DNA of 64,000 bases from Enterobacteriaceae bacterium LSJC7 (GTDB taxonomy: Bacteria > Pseudomonadota > Gammaproteobacteria > Enterobacterales > Enterobacteriaceae), in contig AMFN01000023.1 of NCBI GenBank assembly GCA_000302695.1, forward strand, positions 18,565 through 82,564. The letters are read 5' to 3'. This document shows positions 9,612 to 18,690 of the stretch, piece by piece. Position 1 is the first letter of the stretch. The number at the start of each line of letters is the position of its first letter. A model generated the notes under the pieces. The model was not told the DNA's origin and searched no databases. It worked only from the letters and a program-made list of their open reading frames with translations. Made by a program: the position numbers and the translations under genes.

Positions 9612-10235
9612 TTAGCGGGAAATGATGAGATGAATGCCAAAGCCGGCAAACAGGGCACCGGCCACACCGTCAATCCACTTTGCCAGCTTCTGGTAGCCCC
9701 GGCGCATGGCCGGTAGCGCGAACAGGCTTGCCACCAGGGTAAACCACGCCAGCGTTTCCAGCGCAATCAGCGCGAAAATGCCCCAGCGCTCAGACGCGCC
9801 AATGTTGTCGCCAACAAACAGCGAGAAAACGCTACCAAAGTAAATAATGGCCTTTGGGTTAGCCAGATTGGTCAGTAAACCTTTCACAAAACTACGCCCA
9901 CCGCGCGCCAGTTCCACCTGCGCTGCCGGTTCAGCGATGTCGCTTTTTTTCTTAAGCGCCCCACGCAGCATCTGCCAGCCCATCCAGCACAGATACAGAC
10001 CACCGCCAACCATGATGATGTTATGTAACCAGGCCATTTTCTCAAGAATGAGGTGCAGGCCGAGTAATGCCACGCCCGCCCAGACCATCACGCCGCAGGT
10101 AATGCCCAGTACGCCCATCATCGCCTCTTTGCGCGAGCGGCTGACGGCGGTCTGCGACACGAAGAAAAAATCAGGGCCGGGACTCATCAGCGCCACAATG
10201 TGCACCAGCGCCACGGTCAGGAATAACATCAACAT
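9612..10235 (-). CDS. rhtC: Threonine efflux protein
   Basis: LysE-family exporter for threonine, sharing fold with RhtB. The MSPGPDFFFVSQTA motif (about residues 17-30) and the NLTNPK-like LLTNLANPKA block (about 121-130) are family signatures. Start MLMLFLTVALVH at 10235 gives 207 residues, matching E. coli (206); a longer in-frame start at 10271 adds 12 hydrophobic residues and is less likely. It lies downstream of recQ in the same direction. Confidence 0.93.
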   Translation of the reverse strand: MLMLFLTVALVHIVALMSPGPDFFFVSQTAVSRSRKEAMMGVLGITCGVMVWAGVALLGLHLILEKMAWLHNIIMVGGGLYLCWMGWQMLRGALKKKSDIAEPAAQVELARGGRSFVKGLLTNLANPKAIIYFGSVFSLFVGDNIGASERWGIFALIALETLAWFTLVASLFALPAMRRGYQKLAKWIDGVAGALFAGFGIHLIISR

Positions 10236-10302
10236 AGATACGCTCAGGATGAAAACAAGAAGAGCCTCCATCCTGCCACGTTTAGAAAGGTCTGACTACG
10301 GG

Positions 10303-12129
10303 TTACTCATCCGGGCCGTCAACATGCTCGCGGATAAGCGTCATGAAAGGCATACCAAAACGCTCCAGCTTGCGCGTGCCTACGCCGTTGACGCTCAGCA
10401 TCTCCCCTGGACTGAGCGGCATTTGCTCGGCCATTTCAATCAGCGTGGCGTCGTTAAACACCACATACGGCGGGATATTTTCTTCATCGGCAATCGCCTT
10501 ACGCAGTTTGCGCAGCTTGGCAAACAGCTTGCGGTCGTAGTTGCCCACGGCCGCGCGCTGGCTGACGCGCGCCTTAAGCGCCTGCACGCGCGGCACCGCC
10601 AGCATCAGCGGCGCTTCACCACGCAGCAGCGGACGCGCCGCTTCGGTAAGCTGGAGTGCAGAATGCTGGGCGATGTTCTGCGTCACCACGCCCAGATGAA
10701 TCAGCTGGCGAATCACGCTGACCCAGTGCTCCTGGGTCTGGTCGCGCCCGATGCCGTAAACCGGCAGCTTGTCGTGCTGGAACTCGCGAATGCGCTGGTT
10801 ATTGGCACCGCGCAGCACCTCCACCACATAGCCCATGCCAAAGCGCTGGTTGACGCGATAAATGGTCGATAACGCTTTTTGCGCCTCCACCAGGCCATCG
10901 TAGCGGCGCGGCGGATCGAGGCAGATATCGCAGTTGCCGCACGGCTGCTGGCGGCCTTCACCAAAGTAGTTGAGCAGTACCAGGCGCCGGCAGGTCTGGG
11001 CCTCCGCAAACGCGCCCATCGCGTTGAGCTTGTGGCGCTCGATATCCTGCAACTGCCCGGCGGGTTTTTCCTCCAGGCAGCGGCGCAACCACGCCATATC
11101 AGCCGGATCGTAAAACAACATGGCTTCAGCCGGCAGGCCATCGCGCCCGGCGCGTCCGGTTTCCTGGTAATACGATTCGATGTTGCGTGGGATATCAAAG
11201 TGCACCACAAAGCGCACGTTGGGCTTGTTGATGCCCATCCCAAAAGCCACGGTCGCCACCACAATTTGCAGGTCGTCGCGCTGGAATTTCTCCTGCACGT
11301 TCGCGCGCACCGCGTTATCAAGCCCGGCGTGATAGGCACCGGCGCTGATGCCGCGCGCCTGCAAGCGTGCCGCGGTGTCTTCGACTTTTGAGCGGCTGTT
11401 GCAGTAGATGATGCCGGATTTACCGCGCTGCTCCTGCACGTAGCGCAGCAGCTGGTCCATCGGTTTGAATTTTTCCATCAGCATGTAGCGGATGTTGGGG
11501 CGGTCAAAGCTGCTGACCTGAATCAGCGGGTCCTGCAAACCCAGCAGGCGCACAATGTCCAGGCGCGTCGTTTCATCAGCCGTGGCGGTCAGCGCCACAA
11601 AGGGCACCTGCGGCAGATGGGCGCGCAACTGGCCCAGCAGTGCGTATTCCGGGCGAAAGTCATGGCCCCACTGGGAAATACAGTGCGCCTCATCCACTGC
11701 CAGTAGAGAGAGGTTCCACTGCGACAGCCTGTCGATGAAGTTATCCATCATCAGGCGTTCAGGGGCAATGTAGAGCAGGCGCACCTGGCCACTGCGACAG
11801 CCGTCCATTACCGCCATCTGCTCCTCACGGCTCTGCGTGGAGTTCAGGCAGGCGGCAGACACGCCGTTAGCCAGAAGCTGGTCAACCTGGTCTTTCATCA
11901 GCGAGATAAGCGGTGAGACCACCACCGTCAGCCCGCTGAACACCAGCGCGGGGATCTGATAGCACAGTGATTTACCGCCGCCCGTGGGCATCACCACCAG
12001 GCTGTCGCGCCCGCTGAGCACCGTGCTGATAATGGTTTCCTGGCCTGGGCGGAACTGCTGGTAGCCGAAGGTTTCCTGCAAAACCTGTCTTGCCAGCGAT
12101 TCCTGGTTTAATACTTCCGCCTGCGCCAC
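10303..12129 (-). CDS. recQ: ATP-dependent DNA helicase RecQ
   Basis: 3'-5' helicase acting in recombination and restart of stalled forks. Domains: helicase core with Walker A TGGGKS (about residue 50), DEAH box (DEAHC, about 146), QxxGRAGRDG motif VI, a zinc site (CRR..CGNCDIC, about 380-403), winged helix, and a C-terminal HRDC domain. Two GTG codons are possible: the one at 12129 (VAQAEVLN) aligns with the E. coli start and is used here; GTG at 12135 would add two residues. 608 residues, near the E. coli 609. Confidence 0.96.
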   Translation of the reverse strand: MAQAEVLNQESLARQVLQETFGYQQFRPGQETIISTVLSGRDSLVVMPTGGGKSLCYQIPALVFSGLTVVVSPLISLMKDQVDQLLANGVSAACLNSTQSREEQMAVMDGCRSGQVRLLYIAPERLMMDNFIDRLSQWNLSLLAVDEAHCISQWGHDFRPEYALLGQLRAHLPQVPFVALTATADETTRLDIVRLLGLQDPLIQVSSFDRPNIRYMLMEKFKPMDQLLRYVQEQRGKSGIIYCNSRSKVEDTAARLQARGISAGAYHAGLDNAVRANVQEKFQRDDLQIVVATVAFGMGINKPNVRFVVHFDIPRNIESYYQETGRAGRDGLPAEAMLFYDPADMAWLRRCLEEKPAGQLQDIERHKLNAMGAFAEAQTCRRLVLLNYFGEGRQQPCGNCDICLDPPRRYDGLVEAQKALSTIYRVNQRFGMGYVVEVLRGANNQRIREFQHDKLPVYGIGRDQTQEHWVSVIRQLIHLGVVTQNIAQHSALQLTEAARPLLRGEAPLMLAVPRVQALKARVSQRAAVGNYDRKLFAKLRKLRKAIADEENIPPYVVFNDATLIEMAEQMPLSPGEMLSVNGVGTRKLERFGMPFMTLIREHVDGPDE

Positions 12130-12145
12130 GTTCACCCCACCTGCT

Positions 12146-12177
12146 TAAAAAGAAACAGGCGCTATTTTCAGCGCCTG
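12146..12177 (-). terminator. Rho-independent terminator of pldA
   Basis: CAGGCGCT / AGCGCCTG stem with 6-base loop, followed on the minus strand by TTTCTTTTT, directly after the pldA stop codon. Confidence 0.8.
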
Positions 12178-12196
12178 AGAGATAAACTGCAATGCC

Positions 12197-13060
12197 TCAA
12201 AGTATATCGTTGAGCATGATTCCCAAACCGAAGCGTGTCTGGTTGAAATTGTAGTCAATTAATGACTCGCCGTAGCCACTGTAGACCTGGCCGTAAAGGC
12301 GTACGTGCTGCGTGATGGGATAGCTCACGCCCAACTCCGCACCGCCGTAGCCGGTATTCCAGTTGTACTGGCCCTTCGCGCTCAGTACCGCATCGCCCAG
12401 CGCATAGCCCACTTTCAGCTGGTAATAACCGGTGTAGCGGGTGATATCCGCATTGTCATCGATATTCCCCACCACGTACCACGGGCGGATTTCTGCCAGC
12501 CACGGGCCGTTTTGCGCCATCAGACGGGCGTAAGCGCGGTTCCAGCTGCGCGAGGTCGGCTCTGCGTGGCCGTTCGACTGGTGATTAAAGCCAACCTCAA
12601 CGTCATGCAGCGTCCAGCCGCCAAGCTGGTAATCAGTGGCAAAGCCGAGGAACAACTGCGGCTCGTAGTTGGTTTCACGAAAAGGGGCAGAGTGATTGCC
12701 GTTGGTTAACTGCCACCATGATCGTTGCGTATAAGAGGCGGCCAGCACCGAGTTCTCACCGGCAATGCCGCGCCAGATGGGGAAGGCGAGGCTAAACTGA
12801 AACTTGAGTTCGTCACGGCGGGCATCCTGCGCCCAGTCGTAGGACTCAATAGCATTTTTATTGATGTGGTCGGTCATGGTGTAGAGCACGTAGTTGCTCT
12901 CATACGGGTAGAGCGTGAGGAAGTTTCCGTTATCCTGTAGCAGATTGGCGGTCACGCTGCCGCGAGCCGCGGTATTGTTGGTCGTTTTTGTCTCTTCTGC
13001 CAGAACCGAGGCGGGTAATAGCGCCGCCGCCAGCACGCCGCCCATTAATTTGTGCATCAT
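12197..13060 (-). CDS. pldA: Outer membrane phospholipase A
   Basis: Outer-membrane beta-barrel phospholipase that is activated by dimerisation and calcium when lipid asymmetry is lost. A signal peptide of about 20-22 residues ends near VLAEE. The catalytic motif FNHQSNG (about residues 160-166) contains the His and Ser, with the Asn in SRSWNRAY. Strands with aromatic girdle residues continue to the terminal LGIMLNDIL. The first ATG has GGGAG 7 bases upstream. 287 residues, compared with 289 in E. coli. It has its own terminator before recQ. Confidence 0.95.
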   Translation of the reverse strand: MMHKLMGGVLAAALLPASVLAEETKTTNNTAARGSVTANLLQDNGNFLTLYPYESNYVLYTMTDHINKNAIESYDWAQDARRDELKFQFSLAFPIWRGIAGENSVLAASYTQRSWWQLTNGNHSAPFRETNYEPQLFLGFATDYQLGGWTLHDVEVGFNHQSNGHAEPTSRSWNRAYARLMAQNGPWLAEIRPWYVVGNIDDNADITRYTGYYQLKVGYALGDAVLSAKGQYNWNTGYGGAELGVSYPITQHVRLYGQVYSGYGESLIDYNFNQTRFGLGIMLNDIL

Positions 13061-13235
13061 CCTTGTTCTCCCGAACGAATAAGAAATCCTGAATTATTTT
13101 TTAGCTGGCAACATTTTACCTGTGCTATTAGCGCCCGGATTGTCTTCGTTTATTAATAAATTGAAAAGGTACATTAATGGAACATAGAATCAAAACCACC
13201 ATAACAATACCGTGAGAGCATCACCGGAGAGCCGT

Positions 13236-13706
13236 ATGTCAGGCAACCTGCTTACCCGAGAAACCGTACTGAAACTTGTTGGCGACGTCTTCGTCTACCA
13301 GATGCCCTTTAACCGGGCGCTGGGTCTGGAGCTTGAGCGCTACGAATCGACCTTTGCACAGCTGGCGTTTAACCACCAAACCATGCTGGTGGGCAATCAC
13401 GCGCAGGGCATTTTGCACGGTGGCGCTATCGCTGCCGCACTCGACGTGGCCGCCGGGCTGGTGTGCGTGGGTAATACGCTAACGCGCCATGAAACCATTG
13501 CCGAAGAAGAGTTGCGCCAGCGGCTGTCGCGCATGGGCACCATTGATTTGCGGGTGGATTACCTGCGCCCCGGGCGCGGCGCGCGTTTTACCGCCACCAG
13601 TAGCCTGCTGCGCGCGGGCAACAAAGTGGCCGTGGCGCGCGTGGAGTTGCACAACGAAGCCCAGCTGCATATCGCCAGCGCCACGGCAACGTATATGGTG
13701 GGCTAA
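13236..13706 (+). CDS. yigI: Hotdog-fold acyl-CoA thioesterase YigI
   Basis: Small thioesterase of the PaaI/YigI group; E. coli YigI acts on medium to long chain acyl-CoA. The single hotdog domain has the [12 protein letters not shown] helix (about residues 59-70) and the [10 protein letters not shown] strand. Start MSGNLLTRE at 13236 with GGAG upstream gives 156 residues, like E. coli (155); an extension to 13212 has no matching sequence. It is divergent from pldA and is followed by rarD in the same direction. Confidence 0.93.
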   Translation: MSGNLLTRETVLKLVGDVFVYQMPFNRALGLELERYESTFAQLAFNHQTMLVGNHAQGILHGGAIAAALDVAAGLVCVGNTLTRHETIAEEELRQRLSRMGTIDLRVDYLRPGRGARFTATSSLLRAGNKVAVARVELHNEAQLHIASATATYMVG

Positions 13707-13754
13707 CCGCAGCTTTGTTACACTGGGCTCCCATTTGTAAACCAAAGTTAATTC

Positions 13755-14651
13755 ATGGATGCGAAGCAAACGCGGCAGGGCATTTTACTCGCTCTTGCCG
13801 CTTATTTTATTTGGGGTATTGCCCCGGCCTATTTCAAGCTGATTCATTATGTTCCCGCTGATGAGATTCTGACGCATCGCGTTATCTGGTCATTCTTCTT
13901 TATGCTGGCGCTGGTGTCGCTTGGGCGACAGTGGTCGAAGGTGCGCCAGGTTTTGCGCACGCCTAAGAAGGTGCTGGGCCTGGGGATTTCTGCCGTGCTG
14001 GTTGGCGGCAACTGGTTACTGTTTATCTGGGCGGTCAACAACCACCACATGCTGGAAGCGAGCCTCGGTTATTTTATTAACCCGCTGGTGAATGTGCTGT
14101 TGGGCGTGATTTTCCTTGGCGAGCGTTTTCGCCGGATGCAGTGGGTAGCGGTGCTGCTTGCCGTGTGCGGCGTGCTGGTGCAGCTGTGGACCTTCGGCTC
14201 CGTGCCGCTGATTGCCCTCGGCCTTGCCTTTAGCTTTGCGTTCTACGGTCTGCTGCGCAAACGCATTGCGGTCGACGCCAGTAGCGGCATGCTGATTGAG
14301 ACGCTGTGGCTGCTGCCAGTAGCGGCAATTTATCTGTTTGGCATTGCCAACAGCGCCACCAGTGACATGGGCCAGAACCCACTTAGCCTGAACCTGCTGC
14401 TGATTGCCGCCGGTATCGTCACCACCATACCGCTGCTGTGCTTTACCGGTGCGGCTAACCGCCTGCGCCTGTCAACGCTGGGCTTTTTCCAGTACATCGG
14501 CCCGACGCTGATGTTCCTGCTGGCGGTCACGTTCTACGGCGAAGTGCCCGGCCAGGACAAAATGGTCACATTCGGCTTTATCTGGGCGGCACTGGCGCTG
14601 TTCATTATGGATGCCGTCTACACCCAACGCCGCACCCGCCGCGGCCTGTAA
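13755..14651 (+). CDS. rarD: EamA family permease RarD
   Basis: Ten-helix inner-membrane DMT permease of unknown substrate (chloramphenicol-sensitivity family name). 298 residues, E. coli 296. Two EamA repeats are seen, each ending with the GE(R/V)-containing loop (FLGERFRRMQW and FYGEVPGQ). It follows yigI by 48 bases. In E. coli yigG and yigF come next before corA; here they are absent. Confidence 0.94.
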   Translation: MDAKQTRQGILLALAAYFIWGIAPAYFKLIHYVPADEILTHRVIWSFFFMLALVSLGRQWSKVRQVLRTPKKVLGLGISAVLVGGNWLLFIWAVNNHHMLEASLGYFINPLVNVLLGVIFLGERFRRMQWVAVLLAVCGVLVQLWTFGSVPLIALGLAFSFAFYGLLRKRIAVDASSGMLIETLWLLPVAAIYLFGIANSATSDMGQNPLSLNLLLIAAGIVTTIPLLCFTGAANRLRLSTLGFFQYIGPTLMFLLAVTFYGEVPGQDKMVTFGFIWAALALFIMDAVYTQRRTRRGL

Positions 14652-14658
14652 CATAAAT

Positions 14659-14686
14659 CGGCTTTTCTCCCCAACGAGGAAAGCCG
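14659..14686 (+). terminator. Hairpin after rarD
   Basis: CGGCTTTTCTC pairs with GAGGAAAGCCG (one T-G pair) 8 bases after the rarD stop. The downstream sequence is pyrimidine-rich (ATTTCCTCTCTTTCC) but without a pure T run. Confidence 0.55.
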
Positions 14687-14740
14687 GAATTTCCTCTCTT
14701 TCCACATCTGTTCTTCTGCTCTTCTGCTCTTTACAGCCTT

Positions 14741-15079
14741 TCAGCGACAAAGAAAAAACGCGCATGCCTGCGGGCTGTCAATGGTGGGTTTGGGTCCGGC
14801 TGAAAATCGCCGAAGCGTTCGCGGCTGGCCGGGGCGGCCCGCAGGGATGCGGGCCGAGGGCGCGACTCGCAGGGACGCTGCATCGCGCCCGTCCCCGACA
14901 AGCCAGACGGCGATAAGCGCAGGACACCTCCCGAAGGGAGGCGATTTTCTTTGCCGGGAGCCGGGATTCAAAAGGGGGCGGCGGCGGGCCCCCTTTTGCC
15001 GTTCACGTACTTCATAGCCCACGTTTGAATGCAGACTTAATAGTGAACGGAACATTCCACAGAACCAGAAAGCCACCAC
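14741..15079. repeat. GC-rich multi-hairpin block between rarD and corA
   Basis: A gene-free stretch containing at least four strong hairpins: 14836-14855 (8-bp stem, tetraloop GGGA), 14858-14890 (8-bp stem GGGCGCGA/TCGCGCCC), 14927-14941 (6-bp stem, 3-base loop) and 14969-14998 (11-bp stem CAAAAGGGGGC/GCCCCCTTTTG). The decamer GCAGGGAYGC occurs twice (14841 and 14869). Minus-strand translation gives a peptide with the phrase KSPPFGRCPALIAV and GRPGQPRTLRRFSAGP; from memory similar phrases recur as short hypothetical proteins in many enterobacterial genomes, which would suggest a dispersed non-coding element rather than a gene. Confidence 0.55.
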
Positions 15080-15188
15080 CCAACACCGTGCAAAAAATTC
15101 TGGCCCCCCAAAAACAAAAAAACCAGCCTCCGGTTCCCCGAACGCTGGCTCTGCGCCTTACAAAAGAAGCCGCCTCGCGGCTCCCCTC

Positions 15189-16139
15189 TTATAACCAGTT
15201 CTTACGCTTAAAGTACAAATACGGTGCCAGCCCCGCCAGCATCATAAACACAATCGCGCCGGGATAACCAAAGCTCCAGTGCAGCTCCGGCATAAACTCA
15301 AAGTTCATCCCGTAGCTTGATGCCACCAGCGTCGGCGGCAGGAATACCACGGACACCACGGAGAAGATTTTGATAATGCGGTTCTGCTCGATATTGATAA
15401 AACCCATCGCCGCCTGCATCAGGAAGTTCACCTTCTGGAACAGCGATTCGTTGTGCGGCAGCAGAGATTCGATATCGCGCAGGATCTCGCGCGCCTGCTC
15501 CAGTTGATTGCCCGGTAAGCGAGCCTTACGCACCAGGAAGTTCAGCGCGCGCTGGGTATCCATCAGACACAGGCGCACCTTCCAGCCCACGTCTTCCAGT
15601 TCTGCCAGCGTAGACAGCGCCTGGTCGTATTCATCACCCTGGCGGCCTTCCATAATCACACGGCTGAGTTTTTCCAGGTCACTGTAGATATTTTCGATTT
15701 CATCTGCCAGCTGCTCGATTTTGGTTTCAAACAGGTCGAGCAGCAGTTCAAAGGCGTTGCCGTCCACCATGGTCTGGCCACGGGCGCGCATGCGGTACAG
15801 GCGAAACGCCGGTAATTCCCGCTCGCGCAGCGTATAGAGACGACCGTCGCGAATGGTGAAGGCCACCGTCGAGTTACCGGCATGGTCTTCGGCATCTTCA
15901 AAAAAGAAAAAGGAGTGGATGTGCAGACCGTCTTCGTCTTCGAAGAAACGCGCGGAGGCTTCGATGTCTTCCAGCTCCGGGCGCGTTGCCAGGCTCTGGC
16001 CCAGCTCGGTTTGTACCCGCTGGCGCTCGTCGTCATCCGGTTCGACCAGGTCGACCCAGATAGAGTTGTCCAGCGGTTCGCTTTCATCCACCTCAAGGCG
16101 GGAAAGACGATTATTTTCCAGTTGAAATGCGCTCAGCAT
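15189..16139 (-). CDS. corA: Magnesium/cobalt transport protein
   Basis: Pentameric Mg2+ (also Co2+, Ni2+) channel of the inner membrane. Large N-terminal cytosolic domain, long coiled stalk helix (about residues 135-290) and two C-terminal membrane helices with the signature YGMNF and the MPEL loop. Start [10 protein letters not shown] at 16139 gives 316 residues as in E. coli; the upstream extension to 16154 is within the leader. It is preceded by a leader of about 230 bases with a strong promoter and a candidate short leader ORF, suggesting Mg-dependent control as known for Salmonella corA. Confidence 0.97.
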   Translation of the reverse strand: MLSAFQLENNRLSRLEVDESEPLDNSIWVDLVEPDDDERQRVQTELGQSLATRPELEDIEASARFFEDEDGLHIHSFFFFEDAEDHAGNSTVAFTIRDGRLYTLRERELPAFRLYRMRARGQTMVDGNAFELLLDLFETKIEQLADEIENIYSDLEKLSRVIMEGRQGDEYDQALSTLAELEDVGWKVRLCLMDTQRALNFLVRKARLPGNQLEQAREILRDIESLLPHNESLFQKVNFLMQAAMGFINIEQNRIIKIFSVVSVVFLPPTLVASSYGMNFEFMPELHWSFGYPGAIVFMMLAGLAPYLYFKRKNWL

Positions 16140-16286
16140 GACCGTGGCTCCCAATGAAGAAATAAATGGGACTGTTCGCAGAACACACGATATCTGGGGG
16201 CGCCAGACCTGAAACAGACTGGCTCATGCGACGGGAAAAACACGGTCGCTGACAACCGCTAAGGCCATCAGCATAAGAGGAAAGCC

Positions 16287-16343
16287 TTAGGAGTTGCACC
16301 TGCTTAACAGGTTAATGAGCCAGCATCGACTGGGTGTGTCCAA
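16287..16343 (-). CDS. Candidate corA leader ORF (CorL-like), 18 codons
   Basis: In the corA leader a TTG at 16343 is preceded by AGAGGA with 8 bases spacing and opens an 18-residue frame, MDTPSRCWLINLLSRCNS, ending in TAA. It begins about 27 bases after the predicted transcription start. A short translated leader ORF, corL, governs Rho-dependent termination in Salmonella; the position fits but I cannot align the peptide, so the call is tentative. Confidence 0.4.
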   Translation of the reverse strand: MDTPSRCWLINLLSRCNS

Positions 16344-16375
16344 GGCGAATGTCCTCTTAGTGTAATCGTGCGCGC

Positions 16376-16404
16376 ATGTTACGCCAGCCTAAATAAAGCG
16401 TCAA
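16376..16404 (-). promoter_or_regulatory. corA promoter
   Basis: On the minus strand TTGACG, a 17-base spacer and TAACAT form a strong sigma-70 promoter. The predicted start near 16369 leaves an untranslated leader of about 230 nt before corA. Confidence 0.7.
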
Positions 16405-16436
16405 CAAGAGGCAGAAAAGTCCCGAAATTCGCGCCG

Positions 16437-18602
16437 TTACACCGTTTCCAGTCGGGCATAAGCGGCCACCAGCCACTTGATACCCTGGCCCTGGAACGCC
16501 ACCTGCAAGCGGCTGTGCTCGCCGCTACCTTCCAGATTAACAATGGTGCCCTCACCAAACTTAGCGTGGCGCACGCGCTGGCCGAGTTTATAGCCGGTAT
16601 CGCTTTCGGTAAGCGGCGTAGAGGTACGCTGCACAGTGCTTGCCGGGCGGCTGACGGTTGCGCGCAGGCGCACCTCCTCAATGCACTCAGGCGGCAACTC
16701 GCCGATAAAGCGCGACGGGCGATGATAAGCCTCTTTACCATACAGACGGCGGGTTTCAGCGTAGGTGATGGTCAGCTTCTGCATGGCGCGGGTAACGCCC
16801 ACGTAGGCCAGGCGGCGCTCCTCTTCCAGACGCCCGCCCTCATCAAGCGACATCTGGCTTGGGAACATGCCCTCTTCCATCCCAACAATAAACACCTGCG
16901 GGAACTCCAGCCCTTTGGCAGAGTGCAGCGTCATTAGTTGCACCGCGTCCTGCCAGGTGTCTGCCTGCCCTTCGCCCGCTTCCAGCGCCGCGTGGGACAA
17001 AAATGCCTGCAGCGGCATCAGATCTTCGTCTTCGTCGTTGTAGCTGAACTGGCGCGTTGCCGTCACCAGTTCTTCTAAGTTCTCGATGCGCGTCTGGCCC
17101 TTCTCGCCTTTTTCCTGCTCATACATCATGAACAGGCCGGAATCCTTAATCACGCGGTCGGTCTGCACATGCAGCGGCATGTCGGCCGTTTCGCTCGCCA
17201 GCGCGTCAATCAGTTCCAGAAAACGCTGTAACGCCGAGGCGGCACGCCCGGCCAGCGACTGGTCCTGCAATAAGCGGCGGCAGGCCTGCCACAGCGTAAG
17301 CTGGCTGTCGCGCGCGGTCTGGCGCACCACGTCCAGCGTGCGATCGCCAATGCCGCGCGTCGGTGTGTTCACCACGCGCTCAAATGCCGCATCGTCGTTG
17401 CGGTTGGCAATCAGGCGCAGGTACGAGAGCGCATCTTTGATTTCCTGGCGCTCGAAGAAGCGCATACCACCGTAAATACGATACGGCATGCTGCCCTGCA
17501 ACAGCGCCTCTTCCAGCACGCGCGACTGGGCGTTGCTGCGATAGAGAATGGCGCACTGCGTCAGCGCACCGCCGTTCTCCTGCCATGCCTTGATGCGGTT
17601 GACCACAAAACGCGCTTCATCGAGTTCGTTAAAGGCGCAGTAGAGCGAAATCGGCTCGCCGTCGCTGCCGTCGGTCCAGAGCTCTTTGCCCAGGCGACCG
17701 GCGTTGTGGGCAATCAGGGCGTTAGCTGCGCTGAGAATGGTGTTGGTGGAGCGGTAGTTTTGCTCCAGGCGAATGGTTTGCGCGCCGGGGAAATCGTTCA
17801 AAAAACGCTGGATGTTTTCTACCTGCGCGCCGCGCCAGCCGTAGATTGACTGATCGTCATCACCAACAATCATCACTTTGCCGGTATCGCCCGCCAGCAG
17901 ACGCACCCAGGCGTACTGAATGCTGTTGGTGTCCTGGAACTCATCTACCAGGATGTTGGTGAAGCGCTCGCGGTAGTGGTTGAGAATATGCGGCTTGTTG
18001 AGCCACAGCTCATGCGCACGCAGCAGTAATTCGGCAAAATCTACCAGCCCTGCGCGGTCGCAGGCTTCCTGATAGGCCTGATAAACCTTCTGCCAGGTCT
18101 GCTCTACCGGGTTGCCGTAGCTTTCAATGTGCTGCGGACGTAGCCCTTCGTCTTTTTTACCGTTGATGTACCACATCGCCTGGCGCGGCGGCCACTGCTT
18201 CTCGTCGAGGTTCATCGCCTTAATCAGGCGCTTGAGCAGGCGTAACTGGTCTTCGCTGTCGAGAATTTGAAAGTCCTGGGGCAGGTTGGCGTCCATGTGG
18301 TGCGCGCGCAGCAGCCGGTGTGCCAGGCCATGGAATGTACCGACCCACATGCCGCCCTGGCTGGTGCCGAGCAGTTCGCCAATGCGGTGGCGCATCTCTG
18401 CCGCCGCTTTGTTGGTGAAGGTCACCGCCATAATGGAGTACGGCGAGCAGTTCTCTACCGTCAAAAGCCAGGCGATGCGGTGCACCAGCACGCGCGTCTT
18501 GCCGCTGCCCGCGCCTGCCAGCACCAGCATATTGCTGCGCGAGGCCGCGACGGCTTCACGCTGTTTATCATTAAGGCTGTCGAGCAGGTAAGAGACGTCC
18601 AT
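16437..18602 (-). CDS. uvrD: DNA helicase II
   Basis: SF1A 3'-5' helicase of nucleotide excision repair and mismatch repair. Walker A GAGSGKTR (about residues 29-36), DEFQDTN motif II (about 220), [13 protein letters not shown] motif III (about 247-259) and VGVTRAM motif VI (about 568) are all present; the C-terminal Tudor-like domain ends LVAAYARLETV. Start MDVSYLLDSLND at 18602 gives 721 residues (E. coli 720). A LexA box and promoter lie just upstream. Its paralogue rep lies in the same window. Confidence 0.98.
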   Translation of the reverse strand: MDVSYLLDSLNDKQREAVAASRSNMLVLAGAGSGKTRVLVHRIAWLLTVENCSPYSIMAVTFTNKAAAEMRHRIGELLGTSQGGMWVGTFHGLAHRLLRAHHMDANLPQDFQILDSEDQLRLLKRLIKAMNLDEKQWPPRQAMWYINGKKDEGLRPQHIESYGNPVEQTWQKVYQAYQEACDRAGLVDFAELLLRAHELWLNKPHILNHYRERFTNILVDEFQDTNSIQYAWVRLLAGDTGKVMIVGDDDQSIYGWRGAQVENIQRFLNDFPGAQTIRLEQNYRSTNTILSAANALIAHNAGRLGKELWTDGSDGEPISLYCAFNELDEARFVVNRIKAWQENGGALTQCAILYRSNAQSRVLEEALLQGSMPYRIYGGMRFFERQEIKDALSYLRLIANRNDDAAFERVVNTPTRGIGDRTLDVVRQTARDSQLTLWQACRRLLQDQSLAGRAASALQRFLELIDALASETADMPLHVQTDRVIKDSGLFMMYEQEKGEKGQTRIENLEELVTATRQFSYNDEDEDLMPLQAFLSHAALEAGEGQADTWQDAVQLMTLHSAKGLEFPQVFIVGMEEGMFPSQMSLDEGGRLEEERRLAYVGVTRAMQKLTITYAETRRLYGKEAYHRPSRFIGELPPECIEEVRLRATVSRPASTVQRTSTPLTESDTGYKLGQRVRHAKFGEGTIVNLEGSGEHSRLQVAFQGQGIKWLVAAYARLETV

Positions 18603-18621
18603 TGGCACCGCCGTAGGTGGT

Positions 18622-18639
18622 CAGGGGCCGCAACCCCTG
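18622..18639 (-). other. Leader hairpin upstream of uvrD (possible attenuator)
   Basis: CAGGGG-N6-CCCCTG between the LexA box and the uvrD start. An attenuating hairpin has been described in the E. coli uvrD leader; here there is no clear T run, so the role is only suggested. Confidence 0.4.
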
Positions 18640-18690
18640 GCATTTTATACAGAGAAGTGGGGATTATATCAGCGCAGTAAGCGATGCCAA
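18637..18690 (-). promoter_or_regulatory. uvrD promoter with LexA box
   Basis: On the minus strand TTGGCA (18690-18685), a 16-base spacer and TATAAT (18668-18663) form the promoter, which overlaps the end of yigB. CTGTATAAAATGCCAG at 18652-18637 fits the SOS box CTGT-N8-ACAG except for one base and resembles the E. coli uvrD box. SOS induction is inferred. Confidence 0.75.

Noticed and set aside
14611-15079. Short frames on both strands between rarD and corA
   Set aside because: They cross strong hairpins, start inside rarD or lack ribosome sites; better explained by a structured repeat.
16111-16299. 62-codon frame in the corA leader overlapping the corA start
   Set aside because: GTG start without ribosome site; the 18-codon frame nearer the promoter fits a corL-like leader better.
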